Source: Pedobacter miscanthi (GTDB lineage Bacteria > Bacteroidota > Bacteroidia > Sphingobacteriales > Sphingobacteriaceae). Taken from it: DNA of 64,000 nt. Shown here one piece after another: positions 1 to 8,743 of this stretch. The stretch covers positions 1 to 64,000 of the forward strand of contig NZ_QNQU01000006.1 in NCBI RefSeq assembly GCF_003315595.1. The letters are read 5' to 3'. Each line of letters begins with the position of its first letter. Positions within the stretch are counted from its first letter, which is position 1. Position numbers and translations under genes: made by a program. The notes below the pieces were generated by a model. It was not told the DNA's origin. It ran no database searches and saw only the letters and a list, made by a program, of their open reading frames with translations.

Positions 1-120
1 TTTGCATTTTCCATATTTAACCGCAAAACTAAGTCTGATTCGATACAACATGATCTCCGGACATCGGACCTCTGACTTCGGACTGATTCAATCATCCATT
101 TTCCATCTCACATCATCCAT
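1..120. other. Left-edge intergenic region
   Basis: No gene is supported here. Positions 56-85 hold an inverted copy of a repeat that recurs at the 3' end of hisD. The stretch after it is a low-complexity run of catcc/ttcca words of the kind seen in other gaps of this window. Confidence 0.6.
56..85 (-). repeat. Dispersed 30-bp repeat, copy 1
   Basis: Read on the minus strand this is built from short words such as AGTCCGAAGTC and GGTCCGATGTCC. It matches positions 35675-35704 with a single mismatch over the first 29 bases. The second copy lies inside the hisD reading frame. Confidence 0.8.
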
Positions 121-651
121 CTAAAGTCGTTCCCTGATCCTGTCAATATATTTCTGGCGATAAAAGTTATCTTTCATTGAAGGTAAAAGTGCTTCAGACT
201 TTTCAGGATCCTGATCAAATTGAATTTTTAGATTTTCCAACTCGTCTTTTAAACCCTTTTCTATGGCTTCAACATCGCGTTTTACCTGAGTCAACTTTTC
301 GGCATCGGGCTCGAATTCTAGATCCATTAATGCCTCGTTAATATCCATCATTTCCATCAGGAAAGATTGCGGTAACTGATATCCCTCGTCTGTTGCCACA
401 ATGCCCTTTAATTCCAACACATATTTTAAGCGCTTGTTAGGGTTGCTTAACGTTTGGTAAGCCTTATTGTTCAATGTCGACAGATCGAGTACTTCCTGCT
501 GCTTCTCTTCGCTTTCGTTGGCATAAAAATCGGGGTGAAACTGCTTGCTTAAAGCATAAAACTTTGCTTTTACTGCATTTTGATCTGGGTTGAACTGTAT
601 AGGGAGACCGTAAAATTCGAAATAATTGGGCTGTTGGATTGCTTCGCTCAT
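121..651 (-). CDS. hscB: HscB-type J-domain co-chaperone for Fe-S cluster assembly
   Basis: HscB presents the scaffold protein IscU to the Hsp70 HscA and stimulates its ATPase during Fe-S cluster transfer in the cytoplasm. The 176-residue protein has an N-terminal J domain (about residues 10-80) with the diagnostic HPD motif at 39-41. An acidic helical C-terminal half (about 95-176) is typical of the HscB scaffold-binding domain, and total length matches the family. It is the last gene of the minus-strand block and is separated from rseP by a hairpin terminator. HscA and IscU are not in the window, although iscX and a 2Fe-2S ferredoxin lie 59 kb away. Confidence 0.9.
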   Translation of the reverse strand: MSEAIQQPNYFEFYGLPIQFNPDQNAVKAKFYALSKQFHPDFYANESEEKQQEVLDLSTLNNKAYQTLSNPNKRLKYVLELKGIVATDEGYQLPQSFLMEMMDINEALMDLEFEPDAEKLTQVKRDVEAIEKGLKDELENLKIQFDQDPEKSEALLPSMKDNFYRQKYIDRIRERL

Positions 652-664
652 GATGGTATTAAAT

Positions 665-714
665 TAAAAAACCGCAGATGTTCAGATTGAATGGTCAAAT
701 CTGCGCATCTGCGG
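665..714 (-). terminator. Intrinsic terminator after rseP
   Basis: A hairpin with 9-bp perfect arms (672-680 and 706-714, CCGCAGATG/CATCTGCGG) has an additional inner stem. On the minus strand a T-run at 671-665 follows it. It lies 20 bp past the rseP stop and before hscB. Confidence 0.75.
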
Positions 715-733
715 CAATTATATCAATTTGGTT

Positions 734-2122
734 TTACTTCCCGAAGGATTTTAAAATATCATTACCAAAAGCAAACACCATTAAACAAATCAGGATTACA
801 AAACCAACAATCTGGGCCCGCTCGAGCACTTTTTCACTCACAGGCTTACGTTGTACCATTTCGATCAAAAGGAACACCACATGGCCACCATCTAAGCCCG
901 GAATAGGCAATAAATTCATAAATGCCAATGCCATTGAGATCAATCCGGTTAAAGTCCAGAATTTAACCCAATCGAAAGTACTTCCATAAACTTTTGCAAT
1001 ACCAATCGGGCTGCTGATGTTACGCGCACTTAATTTACCCGTAATCATTTTACCGATACCTTTAGCATTATCAACAAAAGTGCTCCAGGCCATGTTTGCA
1101 CCTACCGGCAACGATTCGATAAAGCCAAAATCTACATGTGCCGTCTCAGGACTGCTTAAATTAGGGATAATACCAATTGTACCTTCTTTGCTTACTTTAA
1201 GATCGAAGATCATTTCTTTTCCTTTGCGAAGTGCCTTAATGCTAACCGGTTTGGATTTGTTTTGAGAAACTTCTTCTTTAAACTGATCGAAAAAAGTAAT
1301 TGCCTTACCGTTTACAGATAAAATGCTATCGCCAGGTTTAATGCCTGCAGCATAGGCAGGATATACCGGTTTTTCGAATTTACGTTTAAACAGTTTATCA
1401 AAAAACGAAGGCTGATCAGCCTTTTCATCCGGCGCACTTACTTTATCCACACTTTGCATCCTGTAACGTGGAGAAATAAAGTTCTCTTTATCGTTTTTCG
1501 AAATTTTGTTCAAAATGGTATCAGGTACAGAAATATAAAGGGTTTTACTGCCCCTCAAAATCGTTAACTGTGCTCCATCGAACAATACTTTGCTCGAGAT
1601 GGCATCTTCAAACTTAATTAATTTGTTGCCGTTGATGGCTAAAATCTTATCTCCATTCTGTAAACCTATTTCTTTACCAATGGTTCCTACAGAAATACCA
1701 TCGTTCAATTTACCGTTAACAGTGTAATTCTGACCAACGTTGAAGGTTAACATCCAGAAGATAAAAATACCAACAATCACGTTTACAATAATACCGCCAA
1801 GCATTACAATTAAACGCTGCCAGGCTGGTTTAGAGCGAAATTCCCAAGGTTGCGCAGGCAAAGCCATCTGCTCGGTATCCATGCTCTCATCAATCATACC
1901 GGCAATTTTAACATAACCGCCAAGTGGCAACCATCCTATTCCATATTCAACATCTCCTTTTTTGAAACTGAAAAGTTTAAAACCCCACGCATCAAAAAAC
2001 AGATAAAACTTTTCTACTTTAATACCAAATGCCCTGGCCGCCAAGAAATGCCCTAATTCGTGTAATATTACCAATAAAGACAAACCGAGCAGCAACTGCC
2101 CCGCCATAATCAATCCATTCAT
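734..2122 (-). CDS. rseP: RIP site-2 zinc metalloprotease RseP
   Basis: This inner-membrane site-2 protease cuts transmembrane substrates such as anti-sigma factors and remnant signal peptides. The 462-residue protein carries the zinc motif HELGH at residues 21-25 in the first membrane helix and the LDG motif near 410-412 that supplies the third metal ligand. Two PDZ-like regions lie between them (about 115-200 and 240-320), with further membrane helices near 120-140, 385-405 and 435-455. It follows dxr by 28 bp on the same strand; a dxr-rseP pair is a common arrangement. The start is set by the ATG just before the first helix. Confidence 0.95.
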   Translation of the reverse strand: MNGLIMAGQLLLGLSLLVILHELGHFLAARAFGIKVEKFYLFFDAWGFKLFSFKKGDVEYGIGWLPLGGYVKIAGMIDESMDTEQMALPAQPWEFRSKPAWQRLIVMLGGIIVNVIVGIFIFWMLTFNVGQNYTVNGKLNDGISVGTIGKEIGLQNGDKILAINGNKLIKFEDAISSKVLFDGAQLTILRGSKTLYISVPDTILNKISKNDKENFISPRYRMQSVDKVSAPDEKADQPSFFDKLFKRKFEKPVYPAYAAGIKPGDSILSVNGKAITFFDQFKEEVSQNKSKPVSIKALRKGKEMIFDLKVSKEGTIGIIPNLSSPETAHVDFGFIESLPVGANMAWSTFVDNAKGIGKMITGKLSARNISSPIGIAKVYGSTFDWVKFWTLTGLISMALAFMNLLPIPGLDGGHVVFLLIEMVQRKPVSEKVLERAQIVGFVILICLMVFAFGNDILKSFGK

Positions 2123-2150
2123 ATTTTCTTATAAAATTTTATGTTAGATG

Positions 2151-3311
2151 TTAAACTATACTTTTTGTTACTAATTCGCCGGCTAAGATACGGCTATGTT
2201 TGTCAGTTTCTAAATAATCGTTCAATTGTGGTTTTTCTATAAAAGCGATCTCTTCCATACATTGCTCAATTACCTCGCTCATTTGCAGAAAACCGATTTT
2301 ATCATTCAAAAATGCCTCAACAACCACCTCATTCGCCGCATTTAAAATACAGGGCATGTTCCCTCCTTTTTTTAACGAAGTAAAGGCAAGGTCCAAATTC
2401 CTGAAGGTTTCCATATCGGCTTTCAAGAAGCTAAAGTTTGGATATTCCAGGAAGTTAAAACGTTTAAAATTGTTTTTTAGCCTGTCGGGATAATTTAAAG
2501 CATACTGAATGGGTAATTTCATATCCGGAACGCCCATTTGCGCTTTCATGGAGCCATCTGTAAACTGTACCAGCGAATGGACAATAGATTGCGGATGTAC
2601 GATTACGTCAATCTGTTCCACTTCGAGGTTAAACAGCCATTTCGCTTCAATTACTTCCAGACCTTTATTCATTAAAGAGGCAGAATCGATGGTGATTTTT
2701 GCGCCCATTACCCAGTTGGGGTGTTTTAGGGCCTGTTCTTTTTTTACTGTGGAAAGAAAATCCCTGGTTTTACCTAAAAATGGTCCGCCGGAAGCCGTAA
2801 GGTAAATCTTTTCGATTTCATTGTGCTCCTCGCCTACCAAACACTGAAAAATGGCCGAATGCTCCGAATCAACCGGTAAAATCTTCACCTGATGTGCTGC
2901 AGCCAATTCCGTAATCAATTCGCCTGCTACCACCAAAGTTTCCTTATTGGCCAAAGCAATGTTTTTACCGGCTTTTATCGCAGCAATAGTTGGCTTTAAT
3001 CCTACCGAGCCCATCAATGCGGTAAGCACCACATCGCTATCGGCATAAGATGCAACTTCTGATAAAGCCGCTTCGCCAGCCAAAACTTTGATGTCAAGCC
3101 CTGCTAAAGCATTTTTAACTTCCGCGTACTTATGCTCATCGCAGATGACCACAACAGCCGGTTTAAATTCTCTCGCCTGTTGTATCAATAATTCTGAATT
3201 CTTTAATGCAGATAATACCGTTACTTTAAAAACCGCAGGGTGATCCCTAACAACTTCAAGCGCTTGTGTACCTACACTTCCTGTAGAACCTAGTATGGTT
3301 ATTCTTTTCAA
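2151..3311 (-). CDS. dxr: 1-deoxy-D-xylulose 5-phosphate reductoisomerase
   Basis: Dxr converts DXP to 2-C-methyl-D-erythritol 4-phosphate with NADPH, the committed step of the non-mevalonate isoprenoid pathway. The 386-residue protein begins with the NADPH-binding GSTGSVG loop (about residues 8-14). It also contains the PVDSEHSA motif with metal-binding acidic residues, ASGGPF, and the C-terminal stretch with the NAANEV motif. Length is normal for the family. It is read together with rseP, 28 bp downstream. Upstream is a 245-bp gap containing a dispersed repeat. Confidence 0.96.
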   Translation of the reverse strand: MKRITILGSTGSVGTQALEVVRDHPAVFKVTVLSALKNSELLIQQAREFKPAVVVICDEHKYAEVKNALAGLDIKVLAGEAALSEVASYADSDVVLTALMGSVGLKPTIAAIKAGKNIALANKETLVVAGELITELAAAHQVKILPVDSEHSAIFQCLVGEEHNEIEKIYLTASGGPFLGKTRDFLSTVKKEQALKHPNWVMGAKITIDSASLMNKGLEVIEAKWLFNLEVEQIDVIVHPQSIVHSLVQFTDGSMKAQMGVPDMKLPIQYALNYPDRLKNNFKRFNFLEYPNFSFLKADMETFRNLDLAFTSLKKGGNMPCILNAANEVVVEAFLNDKIGFLQMSEVIEQCMEEIAFIEKPQLNDYLETDKHSRILAGELVTKSIV

Positions 3312-3408
3312 ATCTTTTAATATCGTTTGCTTAAATCATTAAGCTTTATTTATTCATTATATCCTGTCCACATTCTGTCATTATAAACAGTATCCTCCAT
3401 GGGGCGAT

Positions 3409-3492
3409 CGTCATCTCGACTGAAACGCAGTGGAATGGAGAGATCTATCTCGACAGATTTCTCGACTACGTTGCACTCCGCTCGAAATGACG
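3409..3492. repeat. Dispersed palindromic repeat, family A, copy 1
   Basis: An 84-bp imperfect palindrome. Its ends are CGTCATCTCGA and TCGAAATGACG, and its centre is AGATCTATCTCGA. Similar elements occur in several other gaps, at 14364, 19562, 42285, 45752, 53383 and 58093. It lies between dxr and the GH3-family gene. Confidence 0.85.
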
Positions 3493-3556
3493 TAGTTTTC
3501 GGGAGTTATTTACCCTAACTTCTCTGTCAATTTATTATTCACAATGACGGAGTGCA

Positions 3557-5056
3557 TTAAACAATATATTTATCCAACCCATCTGCCAGTTTCCTGTCAT
3601 TGCTCAACCTTGGTACTTTATTCTGTCCGCCTAGTTTTCCTTCACTTTTCATGTAACTTACAAAGGCATCTTTTTGCAAAGTACGTATTATTAATGGCTG
3701 AAGGATGTTTCCCTCAATCAGGTCAAAGTAATAAATATTTTTCTTTTGTAAAGCTTCATCTACCTTTTTACTAAAGGCAGCCAAATCTTTGGGTGCAGAA
3801 GAAAACTCTACAAACCACTCGTGGTAAGGCAATTGTCCGGCTTCCGGATTAACCTGTGGTGCCACGGTAAATTCTGTAATTTCTACCTTCTCTTCGTTTG
3901 CTACACTTAAAATCGCCTGTTCCACTTCTTCTCCAATCACATGTTCTCCAAAAGCAGAAATGAAATGTTTGATGCGTCCGGTTACCACAATTTTATAAGG
4001 ATCTTTAGACACAAATTTTATGGTATCGCCGATACTATAGCCCCATAAACCTGCATTGGTATTCAAAATCAGCGCATAATTGGTATCGAGTTCTACTTCC
4101 GCAAGGGATAGGCGCGTTGGATTATCGTTATAATATTCATCTGCCGGAACAAATTCGTAGAAAATCCCTGCATCTGCCAATAATAATAAGCCTTTATCCT
4201 TCTGCGAATCCTGATAAGCAATAAATCCTTCAGAAGCAGGATAAGTTTCAATTGCATCAATCTTTTTGCCTATACTCTGCTCAATTTTAGCCCTGTATGG
4301 TTCGAAATTTACGCCACCATAAATAAACAGGCTAAAGTTTTTAAATATTTCGGCAATTTTTTTTCCTCCTGATTTAGCGGAAAGTTTATCGAAATACATC
4401 TGTACCCAGGGTGGAATACCTGAGATCAATGTCATGTTTTCGTTGATGGTTTCATCTACAATGGCATCCACTTTTTGCTCCCAATCTTCGATGATATTGG
4501 TTTCGTAAGATGGCAAACGGTTTTTTTGGAGATAAGCAGGCACGTGATGCGCCACAATACCTGATAAACGCCCAACATTGATTCCATGTTTTACACTCAA
4601 AACCGGACTACCCTGTAAAAAGATCATCTTTCCGTTTACAAAATCAGCTTTCCCCGTTTCGTTAATATAGGTTAAAATGGCATTCCGGGCAGCTTTAATG
4701 TGCTCGGGCATCGATTCTTTAGAAAGCGGAATGTATTTTACTCCTGAAGTGGTACCTGATGTTTTGGCAAAATAAAGAGGTTTACCTTTCCAAAGTACAT
4801 CAGCTTCGCCCGCTACTACACGATCTACGTAAGGTTTTAAGCCTTCATAATCCCGTATCGGAATATTTTTCTTAAAATCAGCATAGTTCTTAATTTCTGC
4901 GAAATGATGATCTTTTCCAAAAGCGGTATTTTTGGCTTCATCAATAAGCTTTTTCAGGATGTTATTTTGAGCATTTACGGCATTACGTTTCCATTTGTTG
5001 ATCTGCCAAACTGCAAATACTGCAAAGGGTTTACTTAATGCTGCTTTTAGTCCCAT
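3557..5056 (-). CDS. GH3-family acyl-adenylating ligase
   Basis: The 499-residue protein belongs to the GH3 branch of adenylate-forming enzymes. Plant members conjugate amino acids to auxin or jasmonate; the substrate of bacterial members is unknown. Visible motifs are the ATP-binding loop KTSGTTSGVKYIP (about residues 97-109), YPASEGF in the middle, and a C-terminal motif around FGEHVIGEEVEQAI. It is a complete soluble protein of normal family length. The next upstream gene (a membrane protein) lies 51 bp away on the same strand, so co-transcription is possible. Assignment to the family is confident; the reaction is not. Confidence 0.85.
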   Translation of the reverse strand: MGLKAALSKPFAVFAVWQINKWKRNAVNAQNNILKKLIDEAKNTAFGKDHHFAEIKNYADFKKNIPIRDYEGLKPYVDRVVAGEADVLWKGKPLYFAKTSGTTSGVKYIPLSKESMPEHIKAARNAILTYINETGKADFVNGKMIFLQGSPVLSVKHGINVGRLSGIVAHHVPAYLQKNRLPSYETNIIEDWEQKVDAIVDETINENMTLISGIPPWVQMYFDKLSAKSGGKKIAEIFKNFSLFIYGGVNFEPYRAKIEQSIGKKIDAIETYPASEGFIAYQDSQKDKGLLLLADAGIFYEFVPADEYYNDNPTRLSLAEVELDTNYALILNTNAGLWGYSIGDTIKFVSKDPYKIVVTGRIKHFISAFGEHVIGEEVEQAILSVANEEKVEITEFTVAPQVNPEAGQLPYHEWFVEFSSAPKDLAAFSKKVDEALQKKNIYYFDLIEGNILQPLIIRTLQKDAFVSYMKSEGKLGGQNKVPRLSNDRKLADGLDKYIV

Positions 5057-5107
5057 TTTAATGATTGAATTTGGAATGATTAAATGATTGAATGGAGAAA
5101 AATCCTC

Positions 5108-5896
5108 CTAAACAATATTATGTAAAATATCCGGATGCTCGTCGCCTTTGTACTCGCCCGAAATTTTACGGTAAGCTACCGTTAAGGCTACGCTCGATAG
5201 CGGAACAATGATGAAGGAACTTAAAATATTTACAATAAAGGCAATTAATGGCCATTGTAAGTAGTTTAGTAAGAGGTAAATCAAATATCCGCCACCTAAA
5301 ACAACTAAAAGCAACAAAATTTTGGTAAAGTTACCTTTTGTAGTCGCCAAACTCAATTTGATAGAATCGAATGGGCTTGCACCCTTATCGATAATGAAAA
5401 ACGGAAAAAAAGAAATCCTTAGCCAGGTGATGAAAATGGCAATAATACCTACCGATATGGCTACATTTTTAACAATTGATATGTTAATCCCGGTGTAAAT
5501 GAAAGGAAAGGCAACCAAAATCACCACAAGATAAACGCCCAAAATACAACCTACAAAATAAAGCGTTGCCACCAGAAACCTGATAATCTGTAACCGGGTT
5601 GGAAGGGTATCTACAATTTTAACATCACTTTCTTCATCATCCATTAAATGGAAAATATATTTAAACAGCGAAAGGTTAATGGTAAAGTAGAGCAGTACAA
5701 AAATAATTACCATTACAACGCTCAAGGCCTTGCTCACATCTTTAATAAAAAAGGCCATTAAGCTGGATGCACTTGCTGTAATAAACATCAGAAAGCATAG
5801 TGTAGCAATAGAAAAATAATGTTTCTTGGTGATGCCCCATGCTTTTTGCATTACATCGTTAACGGCGAACGTACTTTCTTTTAGGTAATTGATCAT
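5108..5896 (-). CDS. Polytopic membrane protein of unknown function
   Basis: No specific family was recognised. The 262-residue protein has about six hydrophobic segments (near 28-50, 58-80, 108-135, 142-170, 190-215 and 220-245) and a short charged tail. The layout resembles DUF975-type integral membrane proteins, but this is a weak analogy. Its start overlaps the stop of the upstream glycosyltransferase by 4 bp (ATGA), so the two are probably translationally coupled. That context suggests a role in envelope glycan or lipid metabolism. Confidence 0.75.
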   Translation of the reverse strand: MINYLKESTFAVNDVMQKAWGITKKHYFSIATLCFLMFITASASSLMAFFIKDVSKALSVVMVIIFVLLYFTINLSLFKYIFHLMDDEESDVKIVDTLPTRLQIIRFLVATLYFVGCILGVYLVVILVAFPFIYTGINISIVKNVAISVGIIAIFITWLRISFFPFFIIDKGASPFDSIKLSLATTKGNFTKILLLLVVLGGGYLIYLLLNYLQWPLIAFIVNILSSFIIVPLSSVALTVAYRKISGEYKGDEHPDILHNIV

Positions 5897-6861
5897 TGTT
5901 GTTTGAATACCACACGTTTAAATAAATCCTGTATAAATCCTAAACCATAAGCAGTTAATTGGATAAATGAAGATATAATGCTCAAAAATGCAACTTTTAA
6001 CGATTTATTTACAGACCATGAATGAAAAAATATCAACATAAAGTAAATCAATAAGAAGAAGTTACAAACATACGCCAGTGGCGGATATATAAAGTTACAC
6101 AAAATGGTGAAACCAAAGCCCAGTGTAAATAAAGCGGGAAAAAAATGCACAAGCTTTAATTCTTTAGGAAAGTGTTTATAAATATTGATCCTGGCCCTCC
6201 CAAAAAAATGCAGCTGCTTGTAAAACTGGCTGAAACTGGTTCTGCGTTTATGATAAACTTTTGCATCGGGGATTAAACCGATTTTGAAACCATTTTCGTA
6301 TATGCGGATACTGTACTCGATATCTTCGCCCAAACGGGTTAAAATAAAACCGCCAACCTTCTCCCAGGCCTGACGTGAAACTCCCATATTAAAACTGCGT
6401 GGGTGAAATTGCCCAACATGCTGCTTATTTCCACGGATACCACCGGTAGTAAATGGCGACGTCATGGCATAACTAATAGCCTTTTGCACTGGCGTAAAGC
6501 TATCGTGTGCTGCATCCGGACCACCATAGGCATCTAAATGATGTTCGTAAAGATAATTTTTTACAATCTCCAGGTAATCGGCCGGAACGAGGATATCTGA
6601 ATCGAAAATGATAAAATAATCTCCTTTAGCTCTTTCAAATCCGAAATTACGGGCAAAACCCTGTCCGGCATTTTCTTTGAAATAATATTTTATATCAAGT
6701 TTATCTGCATAATTATCTACAATGGCCTTTGCATCATTTTTCGAACCATCTTCAATCACCAGTACCTCAAACTGTAAATAAGTTTGTTTGGTTAACGTGT
6801 ATAAAAGTTCGTCAATTTCCTGCGGACGATTGTAAAGCGGAATGATGATGGAGAAAAACAT
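5893..6861 (-). CDS. Family 2 glycosyltransferase
   Basis: A GT-A fold glycosyltransferase of 322 residues that probably transfers a sugar at the cytoplasmic membrane. The N-terminus FFSIIIPLYNRP is the nucleotide-sugar-binding strand. An FDSDI motif near residue 90 supplies the metal-binding DxD. An NMGVSRQAWEKVGGF stretch and an EDIEYSIR motif follow in the acceptor half. Two hydrophobic segments near 245-285 could anchor the C-terminus. It overlaps the following membrane-protein gene by 4 bp and lies near a second family 2 enzyme. Donor and acceptor cannot be told from sequence. Confidence 0.88.
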   Translation of the reverse strand: MFFSIIIPLYNRPQEIDELLYTLTKQTYLQFEVLVIEDGSKNDAKAIVDNYADKLDIKYYFKENAGQGFARNFGFERAKGDYFIIFDSDILVPADYLEIVKNYLYEHHLDAYGGPDAAHDSFTPVQKAISYAMTSPFTTGGIRGNKQHVGQFHPRSFNMGVSRQAWEKVGGFILTRLGEDIEYSIRIYENGFKIGLIPDAKVYHKRRTSFSQFYKQLHFFGRARINIYKHFPKELKLVHFFPALFTLGFGFTILCNFIYPPLAYVCNFFLLIYFMLIFFHSWSVNKSLKVAFLSIISSFIQLTAYGLGFIQDLFKRVVFKQQ

Positions 6862-6935
6862 TTTTTGGAGGTTGAAGGTTGAGGGTTTAAAGGTTGAGGG
6901 TACAGGGGCGGATAAACCTTCCGCCTTCCCGCCTT

Positions 6936-7886
6936 CTACCTTAATTCCTTTTCTATCAAATACTGGTTTCTTTCGGGTGCGTTACGCGATAAAAGCTCTG
7001 CAATAAAGCCGGCTAAAAATAGCTGCGAGCCTACTACAATGGCTACCAATGATAAATAAAACAACGGCTGATCGGTTACATCACGGTAAGCAAGGCCTTT
7101 CCATATAAGGATTTGTTTTTCTATCAGGACGTAAAGTGACATGATAATTCCCAAAAAGAAACTCAATACCCCTAAAGAACCAAAAAAGTGCATCGGGCGT
7201 TTCCCAAATTTACCTACAAAGAAGATAGAAAGTAAATCTAAAAAGCCATTGATAAACCTGCTGAAACCGAATTTAGTTGTGCCGTACTTACGTGCACGAT
7301 GCTCTACCACCTGTTCGGCTATTTTACCAAAACCGGCCCACTTGGCAATTACCGGGATATAACGGTGCATTTCGCCATATACTTCGATGGTTTTTACCAC
7401 ATCGCTACGGTAGGCTTTTAACCCGCAGTTAAAATCGTTCAGTTCTATACCGCTCATTTTACGGGTAGCCGCATTGAAGAGTTTAGTGGGGATTGTTTTC
7501 GTAATCGGATCGTAACGTTTCTTTTTCCAGCCCGAAATAAGATCGAGTTTCTCTTCTTTTATGCGGCGGTATAATTCGGGGATTTCATCCGGACTATCCT
7601 GCAGATCGGCATCCATGGTAATCACCACGTCACCTTGTGTAGCTTCGAAACCTACGTTTAAAGCTGCAGATTTACCGTAATTCCTTCTAAATTTAATGCC
7701 TTTAATGGCAGGATTCTGAAGTCTTAATGCCTCAATTACCTCCCACGATCTGTCGGTACTGCCATCATCAACCAAAACAATTTCATAGCTGAAACTATTG
7801 GCGATCATTACTTTATCAATCCAGGCCGTTAATTCGGGCAGGGATTCATCTTCATTAAATAAGGGTACTACAACTGATATATCCAT
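6936..7886 (-). CDS. Polyprenyl-phosphate-type family 2 glycosyltransferase
   Basis: The 316-residue protein resembles the DPM1/GtrB/ArnC group, which moves a sugar from a nucleotide donor to undecaprenyl phosphate. An N-terminal GT-A domain starts with ISVVVPLFNEDESL and has a VDDGSTD motif and a DADLQDSP motif carrying the DxD. Two C-terminal membrane helices lie near 235-260 and 270-295, as in that group. A glycan-assembly role with the next glycosyltransferase downstream (75 bp away) is likely. A perfect hairpin lies just upstream of its start. Confidence 0.88.
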   Translation of the reverse strand: MDISVVVPLFNEDESLPELTAWIDKVMIANSFSYEIVLVDDGSTDRSWEVIEALRLQNPAIKGIKFRRNYGKSAALNVGFEATQGDVVITMDADLQDSPDEIPELYRRIKEEKLDLISGWKKKRYDPITKTIPTKLFNAATRKMSGIELNDFNCGLKAYRSDVVKTIEVYGEMHRYIPVIAKWAGFGKIAEQVVEHRARKYGTTKFGFSRFINGFLDLLSIFFVGKFGKRPMHFFGSLGVLSFFLGIIMSLYVLIEKQILIWKGLAYRDVTDQPLFYLSLVAIVVGSQLFLAGFIAELLSRNAPERNQYLIEKELR

Positions 7887-7897
7887 TTTTTAAGCAT

Positions 7898-7930
7898 AAA
7901 CCTCGCAGGTTTTCGAAACCTGCGAGGTTT
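7898..7930. repeat. Perfect 15-bp hairpin (AAACCTCGCAGGTTT)
   Basis: Arms at 7898-7912 and 7916-7930 are perfect reverse complements around a 3-base loop (TCG). It lies 12 bp upstream of the glycosyltransferase start and next to copy A of the 60-bp repeat. There is no clear T-run on either side, so a REP-like palindrome is as likely as a terminator. Confidence 0.8.
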
Positions 7931-7933
7931 GTT

Positions 7934-7993
7934 TAAATTAAAACGTGCAAATTTCATCAAATTAAATGATAAAACCTGCACGTTCAAAATTTT
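7934..7993. repeat. 60-bp direct repeat, copy A (flanks zeta-like cassette)
   Basis: It matches 8744-8803 with three mismatches in 60 bases, offset by 810 bp. Each copy contains outer palindromic arms AACGTGCA/TGCACGTT (here 7942-7949 and 7977-7984) and an inner ATCA/TGAT stem around AATTAAA. The two copies bracket the zeta-like gene pair. Confidence 0.9.
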
Positions 7994-8002
7994 TGATCTT
8001 AA

Positions 8003-8170
8003 TTATAATTTTATGTCTTTAGCTTTTACTTTCACAATTTTTCCCTGATCGGAGAAAACCAAAACACCATCGTTCTTTGCTTTATAGGCAACCAGTTTTT
8101 TGAAAGTTAATTCCATCCCCTCACTTATTTTTTGATGTAATAACTGAAGTGTAGTTTGCTCATCATTCAT
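8003..8170 (-). CDS. Small partner of zeta-like kinase, putative antitoxin
   Basis: A 55-residue hypothetical protein starting MNDEQTTLQ. An in-frame ATG at 8194 would give 63 residues and a 19-bp overlap with the upstream kinase gene. The later ATG is preferred because it lies just after the kinase stop. The N-terminal half is helical. The C-terminal half is rich in Lys and Val and could form a small beta fold (VLVFSDQGKIVKVKAKDIKL). Position directly after a zeta-like gene suggests an antitoxin or accessory role, which is inference only. Canonical epsilon antitoxins usually precede zeta. Confidence 0.6.
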   Translation of the reverse strand: MNDEQTTLQLLHQKISEGMELTFKKLVAYKAKNDGVLVFSDQGKIVKVKAKDIKL

Positions 8171-8175
8171 AAAAG

Positions 8176-8730
8176 TTAACTTAGTTTTTTCCAATTTTCT
8201 TTTTCAAATATAGTAATTTCAGATTTATTACCCTCTGCTATAAACTGAAGTGATTCTTTTGAATTGTTTAGCACAAACCAAAAATCGACATTTTTAATAA
8301 ACTGCTGTAAATTTTCTATTCCTTTTTTATACCTTCTCCGGATTACATCTTCAGGAATATCATGCCCACCTTCTAATACCCTCGTTTTAACCCTTTCAAT
8401 GGCAAGCTCTACATCATTTAACCAAAAAAATAACAGGGTAACCTGATAGCCCAATGATTTGGCTTTTTCAATTGTATTTAGGTAAGATTTTGTGGTTAGT
8501 GTAGTTTCGATGGCAAAATTGACCTTTTGATTAAGCAGTTCATCAATTCTGTTCAGCATAATTTTACCTGCCTGAATGGCAACACTTGCAGGTTTAAATG
8601 GAGAAATTCCACGGGCAATTTCATCCGCATTAACAAACTCCCTGCAATTTAGTATTTCGGGTAAAATCGTAAAGGATGCTGTTGTTTTACCAGCGCCATT
8701 ACAGCCAGAAATAATATATAAATCTTGCAT
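8176..8730 (-). CDS. Zeta-toxin-like P-loop kinase
   Basis: The 184-residue protein has a Walker A motif GCNGAGKTT at residues 9-17, an NADEIARG motif near 33-40, and an AIETTLTTKSYL stretch near 74-85. It ends with an arginine-rich lid, RVLEGGHDIPEDVIRRRYKKG. This pattern fits short zeta/PezT-related kinases. Characterised zeta toxins phosphorylate UDP-N-acetylglucosamine and so block peptidoglycan synthesis; the substrate here is not known. It is followed by a small gene that may encode an antidote. The pair lies between two 60-bp direct repeats, consistent with arrival as a cassette. Confidence 0.8.
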   Translation of the reverse strand: MQDLYIISGCNGAGKTTASFTILPEILNCREFVNADEIARGISPFKPASVAIQAGKIMLNRIDELLNQKVNFAIETTLTTKSYLNTIEKAKSLGYQVTLLFFWLNDVELAIERVKTRVLEGGHDIPEDVIRRRYKKGIENLQQFIKNVDFWFVLNNSKESLQFIAEGNKSEITIFEKENWKKLS

Positions 8731-8743
8731 TCAGTATGTTATA

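Noticed and set aside
678..989. Open frames on the plus strand inside rseP and the rseP-hscB gap
   Set aside because: They lie opposite well-supported genes and have no family similarity or plausible composition.
3544..3774. Plus-strand frame overlapping the 3' end of the GH3 gene
   Set aside because: It is antisense to a clear gene and its sequence is Cys/His-rich noise.
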